Positions 24,050 through 35,330 are shown, counted from the first letter of the stretch. The stretch: DNA of 64,000 bases from Isoetes taiwanensis (GCA_021234155.1 JAJEKV010000005.1:15846826-15910825); one strand, 5' to 3'. Program-made: numbers and translations. Notes: generated from the letters alone by a model not told the origin.

Positions 24050-24718
24050 CACTATCCACCTTTTTCTCGATAATCACCGTCTTTCTTTGCTCTTTTCCTT
24101 GCTTTAGGTGTGCCGGACACCGATCAGTTTGAGCTAGAGCTGTCCTCACCGGAAGAGCTGCCCCTGATGAGCTGAAGCTAGATGATGATGGGCTCCTCGG
24201 TTCTCCTCTTCCTTCTCCTATCCCCCGACGCCCCCGTTTGCCCTCCCTTCCCGGCCGAGGGACTTCGCCACCACCCGAAAACAAGGTGGAGGTGGAGGGT
24301 CATCTTCCCAGCATTCATGAGAGGTGTCGCCCGCTTGATGAGGTGTTGCATCCGGTTCCTCATCTCGCACCAACCTTTGCGTTGGATCAGCCTCGTGACA
24401 TATCCCGCTCAACATCTTCTTGTTCCCGCCAAACAAATTCCTTGGTACCCAATTATGGTGGTCGGTGGCCGATCTTGAGATCCCGCACTTGAGTTCCTTT
24501 GCAAGGATTGATCATCAATACATTTTATTTGGGTTAGATGTTGATCAATTTTACTTGCAAATTGAATTATCTTTAGTTATAAGAAATCATACAAAGCCTT
24601 ACATTGACAAAACCAAGCTTAATAGTCATTAATACATAAGGATTACATGATAAAGTAGATATATCTTAGCACAATGGGTACAAGAAACATTTAGCACAAA
24701 CTTAAGAAATTTTTACAA
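24050..24718 (-). other. Spacer between ORF2 and gag of A
   Basis: Apart from a proline/arginine-rich stretch that may be the upstream end of gag (minus strand about 24280-24100), I see no recognisable coding sequence. The AT-rich part 24490-24700 holds no repeats or promoter words that I can support. Confidence 0.4.
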
Positions 24719-26300
24719 CTATTCAATGGCCTCCCGAAGCCCGAAGAAGTTCTTGACATCCCCGACCTGAGGCCTTTGCCGAGGGTTGCGCAAGATGTTC
24801 CTCGTTGATCTTCCTTCAAGTGCTTGGGCCATCTCCTCGTTCCGGAGTTCTCGGTGTCGTTGCCGCTACCACCGAAAGTGTTGCATCCCTCGTGTGCCCT
24901 CTCGCAAAGTCGAGGCAATGGAGCTTGACCGCCTGCTGTTGAAAAGAATGATGTGATCGGCATGGGCGATATATCTTCAAGTGCTGCCCGGCCCGAAAGC
25001 GCTATGAGAAGTGCCACGGATTCTTCCCCCCTTGGACTGAACTCCTTGTGGAAGACTATCATTTGCCCCTTGGCCGAGGGAAAGATAGTAGCGGCGTGGC
25101 GCCCTTCCCTCCCCTCGCCCACATCCGGTGCCCTTCCTTTGAGCCGCCGTACCGTAGGCATCCACCGCCATAAGGTCTTCATGATCCCTCCACATGCCGG
25201 TTGGCGTTGTCAAGTTAATCTTCTTTGGACCCTTCCCTCATGCTCGCTCGGTCGGGTCGGCTTGAGCTTGGGCCCTTCCCCGTTTGTAGAGTGTGCTGTA
25301 TCTGCTGGAACTCCTCCTCACGAGATGATAGGCTCCTGCTTTGCCGATAGATCTCCCTTATCTGGCTGATAGGTCGCTATATCCGACATTGTCTCCCCGA
25401 TAAGAGTGTCTCTCCAGCCACTCCCTTGGAATCTCTGGTATGAGTAGTCGATGATGTCTGTGCTTTCCCGTGTGCTATCATGCCCAAGAGCTCGCCGCCG
25501 ATTCGAAGACCCTGTTCTCGATGATGGGACAAATTGAGGATGTCATTTGCAAAATGTACTCCTCCCGCCGATGACTATCGCCAAGGCAAGGTCGGATGCC
25601 GACCGTGGGTTTCCAGAGTCGCTTCACGCCGTCGCCATGCCTCGGACATATCTCCGCATTCTTGTTGCCTCCCTCGCTCTCCCATTCTCGGTTCTCGCTC
25701 CCCTAGCCGCCAGAGTCTTCATGGATCAGAGAGATGGTGCCCCCGACGCCGTGTGCAATATTCTCAGAGGGCTTAGGACTCTATATTCGTGATTTGATCC
25801 CGGGTCCTGACTTGCATCAAGTGGCTTAAGTCTAAGGGCTGAACAGGGGTTCCCCTACTTTGTTGATTGACTTATAGTGCATGAAGAGGGCAAGGGTCGC
25901 CCGAAGCCGAAGGTACCTATGCCTATTATGTGTCGCAGTCATGTAACGGGCATGGTCCTAGTCCTATCCCATAGTCGCTTGCCTCGATCCCCGCTAGCTC
26001 CTCACCTAAGGCTTGGGTCGGTGTCTCAAGAGAAACCCAATTCCTCCCCTAGGAGGCAGCCTAACTTCCCAAGGCAGGACCTCGCTGGTCATATTGGCAC
26101 ATAATGTCTGTGGTAGTAGGGTGTTCTAGTCAAAGTTGCGTGAAGATCAAACAAGTGATCAAACACGAGAGAAGGCTTGATCTACCGGAAGCACATGGAT
26201 ATGGTCGGCAGCATTGTACCATCTCTCAAAGTTGCCGGGCCATTGAGCAGAAAGGGTGTAGAAAATGGCTTGCAAAGATCGCTGGAGGATCGTAAAATGC
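24719..26300 (-). pseudogene. ORF2 of element A, unrecognised, broken
   Basis: On the minus strand this region follows the second TATA box and ends with FFGLREAIE and a TAG at 24719-24721. A word in the middle, IVFHKEFSPRGEE (about 25090-25020), parallels KLVIHRQFSPRGEE in ORF2 of element B, at a similar distance from the end, which is the evidence that both are the same gene. No family is recognised. Several frame breaks, mostly in CG-rich sequence, separate the pieces. Confidence 0.5.
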
Positions 26301-26347
26301 CTAAAGGGCCGGAGCAATTCAGAGGGAAGAAAAATGGCAAATGAGAC

Positions 26348-26361
26348 CTATTTTTATAGAC
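26348..26361 (-). promoter_or_regulatory. TATA box before ORF2 of A
   Basis: The minus strand reads GTCTATAAAAATAGG, a good TATA box about 50 bases before the coding-like region of ORF2 and about 620 bases after the H3-like stop. Confidence 0.6.
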
Positions 26362-26519
26362 TATGGGTGACCCGGGGTTTTGTGCAAAAGGTGCTTACCT
26401 AAGACCGACCTTGGTTCTATGGCTCGGGTGTCAAATGAACTACCATGAAGTGCAAACTTAAGCAAAACAAAGCAAGAAACATTACATGGCAATTTGTTGG
26501 ATCAAATTTACTAATTTAG

Positions 26520-26800
26520 ACCCAAAGATGGCCGACCTCGTGAATCACATACGGATGGCCTCTCGCCGCTTACGCAGACGCATTTGGCGCTCACCCGCTT
26601 GGCCCGCTTTTTTCAATTTTTGGCCAATTTAGGGAATTTGAGATGCTAATATGGCTAATTGGGCCGATTCTAACCTAACTAGCAACTTATTTTGAGCAAA
26701 ACCCACACCAAAAAGGCATGTTTTGGGGGTAGGCGAGAATCCGCTGAAACGCTTCGCGTTGGGGGCAGAGGCCATTGGCGCCAGTCACCCGGACCGGCCA
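26520..26800 (-). repeat. Degenerate hairpin words between H3-like gene and ORF2 in A
   Basis: Words such as GGGTGAGCGCCAAATGCG, GTAAGCGGCGAGAGGCC and GTGACTGGCGCCAATGGCC (minus strand) recall the GCGCC/GGCGC arms of the hairpins in D and B and occupy the same place relative to the genes, but the outer CTCAC/GTGAG arms are not clear here. Confidence 0.35.
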
Positions 26801-26983
26801 AATTTTTGCATTTTTGATGATTTTTTTTTGCCAAAATTTTGTTGTAGTCATGATTTCTAGGGTGTTTCTAGGCATGCTATGAAGAATTCTACCACAATTG
26901 GGTTCTATTTCCTATCTTTCAAGCATACAATATTTTTCTAATTTACAGAGGGAAAATGACTTTTATATTAATAAGAAACATAG

Positions 26984-28101
26984 TTACATGAAAATTTTAA
27001 TTCTTCTACAAAATTTACAAAATTTGAGGCCTAGGGCCTCTCCTGCTGATTCTCCGGCTAAGTGGATGTCCTTCGGCATGAGGTTACCCGGCTTAGCATG
27101 GATAGCGTAGAGGTTTCCCTCCTCGAAGAGCTGCACCAGCTCGCCGTGCCACTATTCGGTCATTAGAGGGGTAACCTGTGTCGGGTCCGAACCGCCCAAC
27201 ACCTCTCTAAGGAGGCCTTCGGGCGGGTTCCTTATCGAGGGAGATTAGTGCACATCCGGAAGTGCGAATCTCCTAAACTACCCGGCGTATGTGTGCTATT
27301 TGGCTGGTGAACCTCTTCTGGTTTTTCCGCCTCGGTGGGGGTGGCTTAGAACAGTTCTTCTTGCCCCGCCCCCACTCTGACGCTTATTTGCACCTCCTGG
27401 CCGGTAATACCACTATTGTGTACCTCGTCCCAACGACGCGGTACTCCCCGGTATGCCACCATCTTCGTTTGAACTCCTCGGTCCTCGGCCGGAGGCCCCA
27501 ATGCCCGCTCCCCTACCTTTTGTTCTTCACCACCTTAGGTGGTCCGCCACTTTAGGGTAGGGTGGCTCTAGTACGCCGGGGTCTCATGGTTCTCCTCCCT
27601 CCTCTTCCTCCACTCATGCCTTCTCTCGTCAGCTCTTGAATAACGACGCCCGCGAGAGGCCCGGCTGCTCCTTCTTTCGTCATTTCTCCTCAAGCCTCCT
27701 CGGGCCTCTCTCCTGCCTTCTCCCGCTTTTTCCTGGGCGGCCCTCTCCTCCTGGCCCACTACTTTGGCTCTTCTTCTCTCTCTTTCTTGGGCACTCTAAG
27801 GCTCCCGCTTCCTCCACTCACGACTCCTGCCTCCCCTTCTTTCACCTTTGTCCGAGGGGTCTGGAATGGCTGTAGACTCTCGGCCACTTCCTAGGCACGC
27901 CATGGAGAACTGCCCGGGAAGTCTCCTACACATGGAAGGAGGCTTCACTGGCCAAGCATCAGCTGGCTGGGGAAGCTCCTCTTCCCCTTTCTTGGCCTGG
28001 AGGTGCTCCCGATCTTCTTCACATGTCGCCTGGCCATGGAGCATGGGTGGAGGGTAGGTCTTGTTCCGTGCTTCCCTCAGAGGTTTGTTTGGTGCAGCCA
28101 T
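26984..28101 (-). CDS. Histone H3-like protein, broken frame (element A)
   Basis: On the minus strand ATG at 28101 is followed by GCTGCACCAAACAAACCTCT. In the ATG frame this reads MAAPNKPL, but one base out it gives TKQTS, so a single missing base separates it from the MARTKQT start of H3. An Arg/Glu-rich linker follows (27759-27568: RRSSRASRGRRYSRADERR). Near the end come LLREVLGGSDPT (cf. the LTREILRGVDPS of B) and ELVQLFEEGNLYAIHAK, NLMPKDIHLAGE (27142-27030), matching H3 YLVGLFEDTNLCAIHAK, TIMPKDIQLA. The stop is TAA at 26984-26986. A YRPG-like word near 27410 may mark the N helix. Several breaks are present. It has its own TATA-like box. Confidence 0.75.
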
Positions 28102-28235
28102 ATCTTATGGTTCGAGAAAATGGGTGACGAAGGGTCAAGCAAGAGAGGGTTGGAGGTGAAGGGTTGGAGAGAGAAAATGAGGTGTCGATATTTAAAAGGA
28201 GGGTCCCCGGAATATTCTCCCACCATAATTACCCC

Positions 28236-28245
28236 TATTTATTAG
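28236..28245 (-). promoter_or_regulatory. TATA-like box of the H3-like gene in A
   Basis: The minus strand reads GCTAATAAATAGGGG about 135 bases upstream of the ATG at 28101, the same place as TATAAATAG in D and B. Confidence 0.5.
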
Positions 28246-28640
28246 CCCCCCTTATTAATTACAAGATATTTAATTAATTATTTAACTATTAATGTATATA
28301 TTAACCTATATTAATTGATATTATCTTTAAATTTTGAATTTTCCTAATGGTTCAAGTGCACTTTTATGAATTTGCGCCATTTTCACCGGTCTCCGATTGG
28401 CATGATTCTTTCTGACCCATTTTAGGTGAAATTTGATGCAGATGCATAATTTTCACTCAAAATTTACTAGAAGGTTCGTTTAACTCCCTCGGATCTTAGA
28501 ATTAACACTTAGCCTAATTCTCCCGACCCACTACCTAGGAGAAAAATTTTCCCCCATTTTCATGCGCTCGATGGTGGAAAATGTTTATTTCACACCCCTA
28601 TAGGCCTGTTAGACTACTTCATGGTTATGGTCAGAGTGCT

Positions 28641-28660
28641 GTTCTTGGTCAACCAAGAAC
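28641..28660 (-). promoter_or_regulatory. Leader stem-loop of A
   Basis: GTTCTTGGTCAACCAAGAAC is a perfect palindrome: 8-bp arms GTTCTTGG and CCAAGAAC, 4-base loop. It begins 3 bases after the primer site. It is the best version of the stem shared with B and D. Confidence 0.7.
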
Positions 28661-28663
28661 ATC

Positions 28664-28675
28664 GCTCTGATACCA
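28664..28675 (-). other. Primer-binding site of A (initiator Met tRNA)
   Basis: On the minus strand TGGTATCAGAGC, identical to the usual complement of plant initiator methionine tRNA, one base after the LTR end. Confidence 0.92.
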
Positions 28676-28676
28676 T

Positions 28677-30294
28677 TGTGACGCCTTGCTAAACATACGC
28701 CGGCCGTACACTCGGCGAGAAATCCCCATCCCGCCAAGAACCGCGATGGGTTCTTCGTCTACCCCCAAGACTTTCGAGGTGACTCTTAGTGCGGGGAGGA
28801 ACACTGAAGGTGTCTTGCGCCCTTCCCCTATGGGCTCCTATAACGTGAGGCAATAACACGCCGTAACTAGCATCAACATATACAAATACTACCTGGAGGG
28901 TAGTGCATCGCACATCAACCAATGCAAAGATGATAATCACGAATAGTAAAACATGAGAGCTCCTACCCCGGCTCGGACTTCGTAAGGAGGATGACCGGCC
29001 CGGGCTAGGCCTCAAGATAGGCGGATCGGAGTCATGGCAATGGCGGGGCGGCATAGAACAATGGCTAGGGTTGACCACTCCATCCGCCCCTCCCGTGCAT
29101 ACTTTTGCGGATGGGCTAGATCAGGCTCTGACGGGACTCTAGCCTTCCCATATCGCAATCCCATGGCATCACCCGCCGGGACTACTCCAGTTGCATCTCC
29201 CCGGGTCCGATGGGGCGGGGAAGGGTTGCATCTCCCCTTCCTGTCCCTAGAGGTGCCGTGGCGGCTAGAGAATGGAAGCGACACACGATTATTACCCACC
29301 GAACCCCAAAGCGAGAGCCAAGCCAACACTTGCGGCTCTAAAGGCGGCGAAGGCAACACCATTGCCCGGGGAGGTGTCGGACCCATGCCAGAGCCCTGCG
29401 AAGTGACCCACCATAAGCCTAGCCCACTATGGGATCCCAGAAGCCCCCACTGGGGATCCTCCCTCCACTTTCCCTCTAGCCCCGGTTATGGGTCTTTGAG
29501 TCATATCATAGCCTCAATAGCCTCGGTGGGCTCCTATGCACAGGCCTTCAACTAATGAACTAAGGGATCTACTCTGGGAGCATACTACATATGGCTCTAG
29601 GTCTCTACCCCCTTCCCAATACAAGAGGAGCAAACATGATCAACCATCATCACATAATCATCACATCATGAGAATAATCATAAGAAGAACATCTTAACCT
29701 AATCATACAACTAACTAATAGTTAGGGTTCCTTGATTAGGGTTCAAGATGTTGAATATGGGTTCTAGGATGGCTCTACTCTAGATACAAAATACTAGCAC
29801 ATCCGGAATGCTAATCCCGGATGAGCTATCACAACTACTATCCTACATACCGCTCCTGATGCTCTCCCTCCGGATCCGGGGCCCTCCATGGTCTTGACTC
29901 ACAAGCCGCCGCTCCCACTCCAAGAACGAGTCTACCTGGCAATGGGCCTGCACCAGCCTATGCCACAACAAGCGATGTTCAAACGGGGTTTTGACCAGTA
30001 GGTGAGTCTCACGGGTGCTAGGGCTGGAAGAGGTCTAGGGTTAGGGTTTATGCCTATATAAGTTAGGTCCACCTAGGATGCCACGTGGCACCAACGGGTG
30101 AGTCCTGTGTGGCGGTGCCCCCCAATAGGTTAAGGCCACGATAATGGCTTAACCTATGGTTGGCTAAGTTATGAGAATAACTTAGCCATGCCCCTAGTGC
30201 CACAAACATGGTATACAAGGCTATGAAGATAGACTTTTATGGTGATTGATCCGAGAATATACGTATTTATGGCGATATTCCCCCGGCCGCCACA
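28677..30294 (-). mobile_element. 5' LTR of element A
   Basis: Minus strand start TGTGGCGGCCGGGGG, end GGCGTCACA before the primer site. The CCTATATAAG promoter (30051-30060) and the telo-box repeat the features of the 3' LTR. Long AT-rich stretches, such as that covering CATCAACATATACAAATACT, are identical between the two copies. Confidence 0.92.
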
Positions 30295-31500
30295 TTGAAG
30301 CGTCTCCTCCCATTCCTTCATCAGAAACCAAGATATCGCCGAAGAAGACTATGATGAAGAAATCTAGAAATTCGCGAAGACGCGTGCTCATTAACCTCAT
30401 GAATGTTGCTGGTGCATTAGACAATCCAAAGGGCATAACCGGTGAACTCATAGTGCCCATATCTTGTCCCGAACGCCGCCTTCTTATGAATGTCTTCCTC
30501 CTTGATCCTAATTTGGTGATATCCCCGACCGAGATCTATTTGGAGAAGATCTTTTGCTCTCACACCTTCGATCCATTAAGTCATCTACCTAGGCAAGGCA
30601 TACTTATTTTTTGATGGTGTGCTTATTTAACCGCGTGTAATCAATGCACATCCTAAGGCTCCCATCCTTCTTCTTCACAAAGAGAATAGGGCTCGACGGG
30701 GAGACACTAGGTCTTATGAACCCTAGGTCTAGCAATTCTTGCAACTGCTTTTTAACTCGTCAACTCCTCGGTTGACATCCTATAAGGTGCCTTGCTTGTA
30801 GGCTTCGTCCCAGGTTGAAGTGCTATTTCACACTCGACTCCTCTATAGGGCTTTGCTGCTTAATCTCATCGAGGAACAAGTCGTGGAAATTCCTCGATCA
30901 ACTTTGCTATTGGCCCGAAGCTTGCCGATTCTTTTGATCTCTTTATCTCCCTCCGCCTCCCGATCTTGGAGCTCAAGCTTAAGGAGATAGGCCACCTGCT
31001 TTCTTATGCACTTAAGCAATTTTTCACTACTCATGCATTGCATGATTGGGGTTACTTTTTTACGTGATTTCGATGACTTTGCCCTCTGGCGTTGTTAAGG
31101 TCACCTTCGTTTCCCACAATCGATGATTGCTCCTGCTGGTCCAAGATATTCCATTCCAATAATGAGATCATACTTGCCTATATTCATGACTTCCGCTCCC
31201 AATGCAACATTAACACCCGGCAAGTCTACATTGAAGTTTATTCTCTTCCCTGTTGTATGCCTAATTGCTCCATTGGCTAGCACGACCGGCCCGGGCTTGG
31301 ACTTTAACGCTTTAACTTCAACATGCTTACCATCCTAGGGATGCAAAATTATGACCGCTTCGAGTCTATCAATACTATAAAGGATTTCTCTTGGGCTTTT
31401 CCCGGTCGTTGAGATCACCTTATCTTCGACTTTTCTTGCATTCCCTCAGATCAATAGTCGCAAAGATGTGACACTCACCATGGATGTAATCTCATGCTTA
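30295..31500 (-). pseudogene. pol: Protease and N-terminal RT of element B
   Basis: Minus-strand pieces: protease (31283-31101: FNVDLPGVNVALGAEVMNIG, YDLIIGMEYLGPAGAIIDCG), a region giving SIDS..S.FCIPR-like active-site traces near 31370, reverse transcriptase start with KKKDGSL-like and PLYR-like residues about 30780-30620, and the RT palm just before the A insertion ([35 protein letters not shown] with a degenerate active-site aspartate pair). The frame stops exactly where element A enters and resumes at 17180. Confidence 0.78.
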
Positions 31501-32257
31501 AACTGCCGTCTGCGTCCGATGGTGTCTCCCATCCAGCTCCGCCAATGCCGCATTCATAATCGGGGGCAATTGTTGGTCCGATGCTACTGGCTGGACCCGA
31601 AACACAAACGCTTCTCTATACATTCCTCGCTTCTTCTCCTTGGGAATGGATCAAGAAATTGCCTCACCGCCAGGGAGTAGTTAGACTTGGCTCCTTGCTC
31701 CTTGAAGCTTACACATTTCTTTTCCCTTGCCACTACTTGTGTTGCCTTGCTTCCCATAATTTGAATTGTACCGCGTCTTGCTAGCTCTGGGCTTGCAGCC
31801 CTTGGGCTATAGCCCCCCCGTGCTCTTCCCCTTATCCCCGAAATATTGCCGCCTTTGATGCCTGCTCTTGTGGACCTCAAGGTTCCTTGCAAACTTATGG
31901 CCTTTGCTTCTGCGCCTCGACCACCCGGACTTTTGGGTTTATTGCCCTTACAAACTTGCGGATCTCATCGTTCAAGCCTTCAATATAGCCTTCCACCGCA
32001 TGCTTTTCACTCAACTTTGGCACATAAAGCCCCAGTCTCATGAATTCCTCGATTGTATTTACGACTGATTTGTTGCCCCCATTGCCTATAGAACTGCTTT
32101 GCATCATGTTGCCCTTATGTTCTCGGTTACATAATGATGTTTGAATGCCTTGGCGAACTTTGGAACTTACAGAATCCCACCTGCTTTCATTACATGTGCT
32201 TTGGCATACCCCTTCCAATTCTAAATTCGGTGCGCGAGGTTTGTTTATTGCTACCAC
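31501..32257 (-). pseudogene. gag: Gag of element B
   Basis: The minus strand gives VVNTIEEFMRLGLYVPKLSE, KHAVEGYIEGLNDEIRKFVR and AINPKVRVVEAQ (32090-31900), collinear with gag of element A (YTEEFMRLRLHVTGVSE, YIEGLNSNIKRLVRAINP). The start of gag is probably further right in another frame (about 32400-32260). The zinc knuckle that A has is not clearly legible here. Confidence 0.72.
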
Positions 32258-32945
32258 CGCCTTTGTCTTTTATCTTTCATGCCATAGGCGTTGCCATACT
32301 CACTCATCTCATCCAGCCTACCTCTGCTTCCATTCGGATCTGTTTTCTCCTGGCCTGCTCTAACTTTTCGGCTTTCCACACATTACTAAGGGCGGAGTCA
32401 ACTTTCTTCGATAATCAGTGTGATACGGCCACGTCACGGTTTGGCTCCTGCCGCGACCTCGTGCCTCTTCTTCCTGCTCTTCCGATCACCCATCAGCCAT
32501 CCAGAAATGGAGCTTGAGGATCCCGAGCTGGGAGATCTTCTCCCTCTGCTTCTCTTCGCCGTTTACCGCTCGCCGGCCGGTGGCGTTTTCCGCAAGGGTA
32601 CATTCGTCTGTCCTCCTATTGCTGCTTGCCCGCAATGCCCTTATGTCGTGGATGTCGATTCGATTTGAGATAGCTCCTCCTCGGTGTTACCGCTCACTGG
32701 GGCGCAAATTCCTCGGTGAAGCCTTTGGCGGGGTATGCGTTGTTGTTCTCGCTGCTTTTTGTTCATCATCAAGGTTTCTAGGTACTCTAGTCGCATGCAC
32801 ATTAGAGTACATTCGATCATTAGTTCTTGTTTTGTGTGTTACGTTGTTTTACTTGCTTATACAATTTGAGGGAGCAATTATATACAAAAAGAGATATATA
32901 TTATATTCATATATAATAAGCTTTTACATGCAAATTAATAGACTT
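32258..32945 (-). other. Spacer between ORF2 and gag of B
   Basis: The right-hand half (32800-32945) is AT-rich and non-coding. The left-hand half likely holds the N-terminal frame of gag, given the CAT-rich and Glu/Lys-like minus-strand reading around 32330, but no clear frame is open. Nothing else is supported. Confidence 0.35.
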
Positions 32946-34418
32946 TTACTCTTGAAATTTCTTGAGGTAGTCGGTGGTCCTCCAAAAAATTTCTTCACTT
33001 GGGCCGCACCTAATGACCCCATTAAGTTCCCGAGAATATTTGTTGGCGTCCCTCCTTGGAGTAATGCCTCCATGTCGCAATTCTCCTATCCAGATGTACC
33101 GCACCGGTATCCGCGCCAATCGCCGCCTATAAGGGATTGCAAAGTCGAAGATGGTCAATGCAATGCGCTCTCTTGATCGAGACAACATGGTGCGATGTTT
33201 GGAGGTAATCGTGCATGGTGTCCAAAACCCCGAGAGGGCGATAAGCATAAAGACCCTTCTTCACCTCTTGGGCTAAATTGGCGGTGAATAACCAGCTTAT
33301 TCTTCCCAAACAGTGAAATCGGCGGAGTAGTATCCGAAAGCCTTATCATGCCTGTTTCTTGGCAGACGAGGAAGTTGCCACGTGCCTTCCCGCCAAGTCA
33401 TCCAACGTATCTCCTCTAGCTCTGCAGTCTTGGTGCACCAACCCTCCTTAGGTTGATACCGCCTCCATCTTCGCCTGGATGGGTGTTGGCGAGCTCGGTA
33501 ATAATCTTGTGGGACTTGCCTTTGATGCCCATTTGTTCACGGTGCCATGAACTCCTCCTCCGAGGGCATTCCGTTTCCGGCATCATGCATCACGTTACTG
33601 CGTAAGCCTCTATATCGATGATGTCTCCGGGGGTGAAGGTCCTCTTCTCTTATCTTCGATAGGAAGTCTGAGCTTCGATCGATGAAGTCGTCGAGATGCT
33701 GTCGTGAAGGTGTAAAATCTCATCCACCCTAAGGCCTGCAACCGGCGGCAGCGTGGAAGATTCTTGATGCTCGTGAAGGGTTAGATATGCCTGCTTTGCT
33801 ATGAACCACCCAGCGCCAAGCTTGTAATGCCCTCCCAGAAAGTGGTGGGGCTCTTCTTGTTGCTTTCATGATCCCTCTTAGAAGTTTTGGATCTGGCGCT
33901 AAAACTTCTTTGCCTCTCTTGTTCTAGATCCGGTCTTCCTCGGTCTGATTCGTACTCATCCTCCTCCTCTTCTTCACCCCAGTATTCGAAGTAAGCATCC
34001 GTTCCTCTCCTCTGCTTTACCATGGCTATGGGTTCAACTTCTAAAAGGACCTTGAGGGTTCCCCTATCCGAGTTTGACCGAAGAGATAGAAAGATGGCTA
34101 CACCCAGATATGGGACAACTACCTCCTCCAATTGGAGTGAGATGGACATCTAGTTGGGAAGGCGAACTGCTTTATTCTCTAAGTACTTATCTACATTTGG
34201 GATATCTTGCAGGGCTGACTTGAGGGCAGTGTTAGGTGCAAAATACCCTACACAAGGTGGGAGTTCTACCAGAAAGGGTCCTATCTTGGCATGGAACTCA
34301 GACATGATGTTCTCGGTAGAAGGGTGGCGTTGATGGTGGCCTCAATGTCAAGTTCCTTCGGAAGACAAGCGAAGACCGATTCGATGTCAGCTTGACCACA
34401 TGGTTGTGGCTGCACCAT
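32946..34418 (-). pseudogene. ORF2 of element B, best-preserved copy, unrecognised
   Basis: The minus-strand ATG at 34418 starts MVQPQPCGQADIESVFACLP and continues KELDIEATINATLLPR. One frame change on it reads KIGPFLVELPPCVGYFAPN and LQDIPNVDKYLENKAVRLPN, then after a TAG the same frame runs on from 34149 to 33799 (LQLEEVVVPYLGVAIFLSLR, EYWGEEEEEDEYESDRGR, a basic SARSKTSKRDHESNKK). Later pieces include KLVIHRQFSPRGEE and a C-terminal block ending YLKKFQE with TAA at 32946-32948. Counterparts exist in A and D, so it is a conserved gene of this family. No domain is recognised. A TATA box stands just upstream. Confidence 0.6.
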
Positions 34419-34550
34419 CGCTTGAATGAAGAAGTGGCCATGAGCAGGAGGCAGGGGATGGGATGAACCAGATCTGATGCGCCCTAAGAATCAGGGAAAT
34501 CGGCTTGGAGCAGAGAGCGAGGTTGGAAGGTGCAAATGACACTTGGGTTC

Positions 34551-34562
34551 CCCTTTATAGGC
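34551..34562 (-). promoter_or_regulatory. TATA box before ORF2 of B, with telo-box-like word
   Basis: The minus strand reads GCCTATAAAGGGG. Immediately upstream on that strand is the complement of AAAACCCTAA (34563-34573), the telo-box seen near other TATA boxes here. It lies about 135 bases before the ORF2 ATG. Confidence 0.6.
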
Positions 34563-34720
34563 AAAACCCTAATTTTGGGAAAATTTTAGGTTTACAATTC
34601 TCGACTTTACGGGGTCTAGAGGTATGATTTATAGGCTAAATGAGCTTGGAAATGCTCCAAGGGTCCCTAAGCAATGATTTTGGTTAGATCTACGGACAAC
34701 TTGGATCAATTCGGACGAGA

Positions 34721-34793
34721 CCACTCACACAAAGGCGCCAGGTGGGATGGGTTTTGCAAACCGAATGGGTTGGGGCGACTCTGTGAGGGGTGG
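34721..34793 (-). repeat. Inverted-repeat hairpin, nearest to ORF2 of B
   Basis: CCACTCACACA and CTGTGAGGGGTGG are complementary ends, with inner GGCGCC near the left arm, GGGGCG near the right arm and the core TTTTGCAAACCGAATGGG. It is one of three copies between the H3-like gene and ORF2. Confidence 0.85.
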
Positions 34794-34927
34794 GCTGCTT
34801 TGTTTAGGTCACTAATGATGCTAAACTAGAGAACTAAAGACATAATCCTGGATATCTCATCCGAGATAGATAGGATTGAGCCTTCACTAAGCTATTTGGG
34901 CAAGTTGTGGTGGAGTTTGGGGTTCCA

Positions 34928-34996
34928 CCACTCACACGCTCGCCAGGTGGATGGGATTCCAAACCAAATGGGTCGGCGCGCACTCTGTGAGGGTGG
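34928..34996 (-). repeat. Inverted-repeat hairpin, middle copy in B
   Basis: CCACTCACAC...CTGTGAGGGTGG ends and the core CCAAACCAAATGGGTCGG; same design as the copies at 34721 and 35129, spaced about 200 bases from each. Confidence 0.85.
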
Positions 34997-35128
34997 AGCT
35001 CCATTTGACTTCGGCGTTAGCCAATTTGGACAGATTAGGGGTCAATTCCCACTAAGCGGGATGAGTTAGGTCGAATAGTATACCTACTTTCTGCATTTAG
35101 GCAAGATTTGGCACCAAACCATGCTCAA

Positions 35129-35202
35129 CCACTCACACAGTGCACAAGGGTGGAATCGGTTTGCAAACCGAATGGGTTGGGGCGCACTCTGTGAGGGGTG
35201 GG
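35129..35202 (-). repeat. Inverted-repeat hairpin, copy next to the H3-like stop in B
   Basis: CCACTCACACAGTGC and GCGCACTCTGTGAGGGGTGG pair at the ends; core TTGCAAACCGAATGGGTTGG. It begins about 130 bases beyond the stop of the H3-like gene on the minus strand. Confidence 0.85.
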
Positions 35203-35330
35203 ATCAAAATGCCTGGTTTGTTCCGAACTTTGCTATTTCTAAATGTAGAATTTGGCAATACACCCTATTTAAACTCGATTGGACTTATTTATTTATCAAA
35301 ATTATAGACTTACACCAGAGAAAAGGTCAT

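Larger units (their letters stand above)
17181..30294 (-). mobile_element. Ty3/gypsy chromovirus A, nested in B
   Basis: LTRs at 28677-30294 (5') and 17181-18830 (3') enclose, on the minus strand, primer site, leader stem-loop, H3-like gene, ORF2, gag, protease, reverse transcriptase, RNase H, integrase and chromodomain. It interrupts the reverse transcriptase of B: the codons of B on both sides join into an E.LQ-HLRKVLEKL motif. The target duplication is imperfect (TTGAA at 30295-30299, TTGGG at 17176-17180). Confidence 0.9.

Noticed and set aside
24953..25369. Plus-strand 138-codon ORF in A
   Set aside because: It is antisense to ORF2 of A, whose FSPRGEE word is shared with B; the plus frame has no counterpart in B.
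32514..33176. 220-codon plus-strand ORF
   Set aside because: It spans the reverse of the ORF2 end and AT-rich spacer of B, has no family features and is not conserved in element A.
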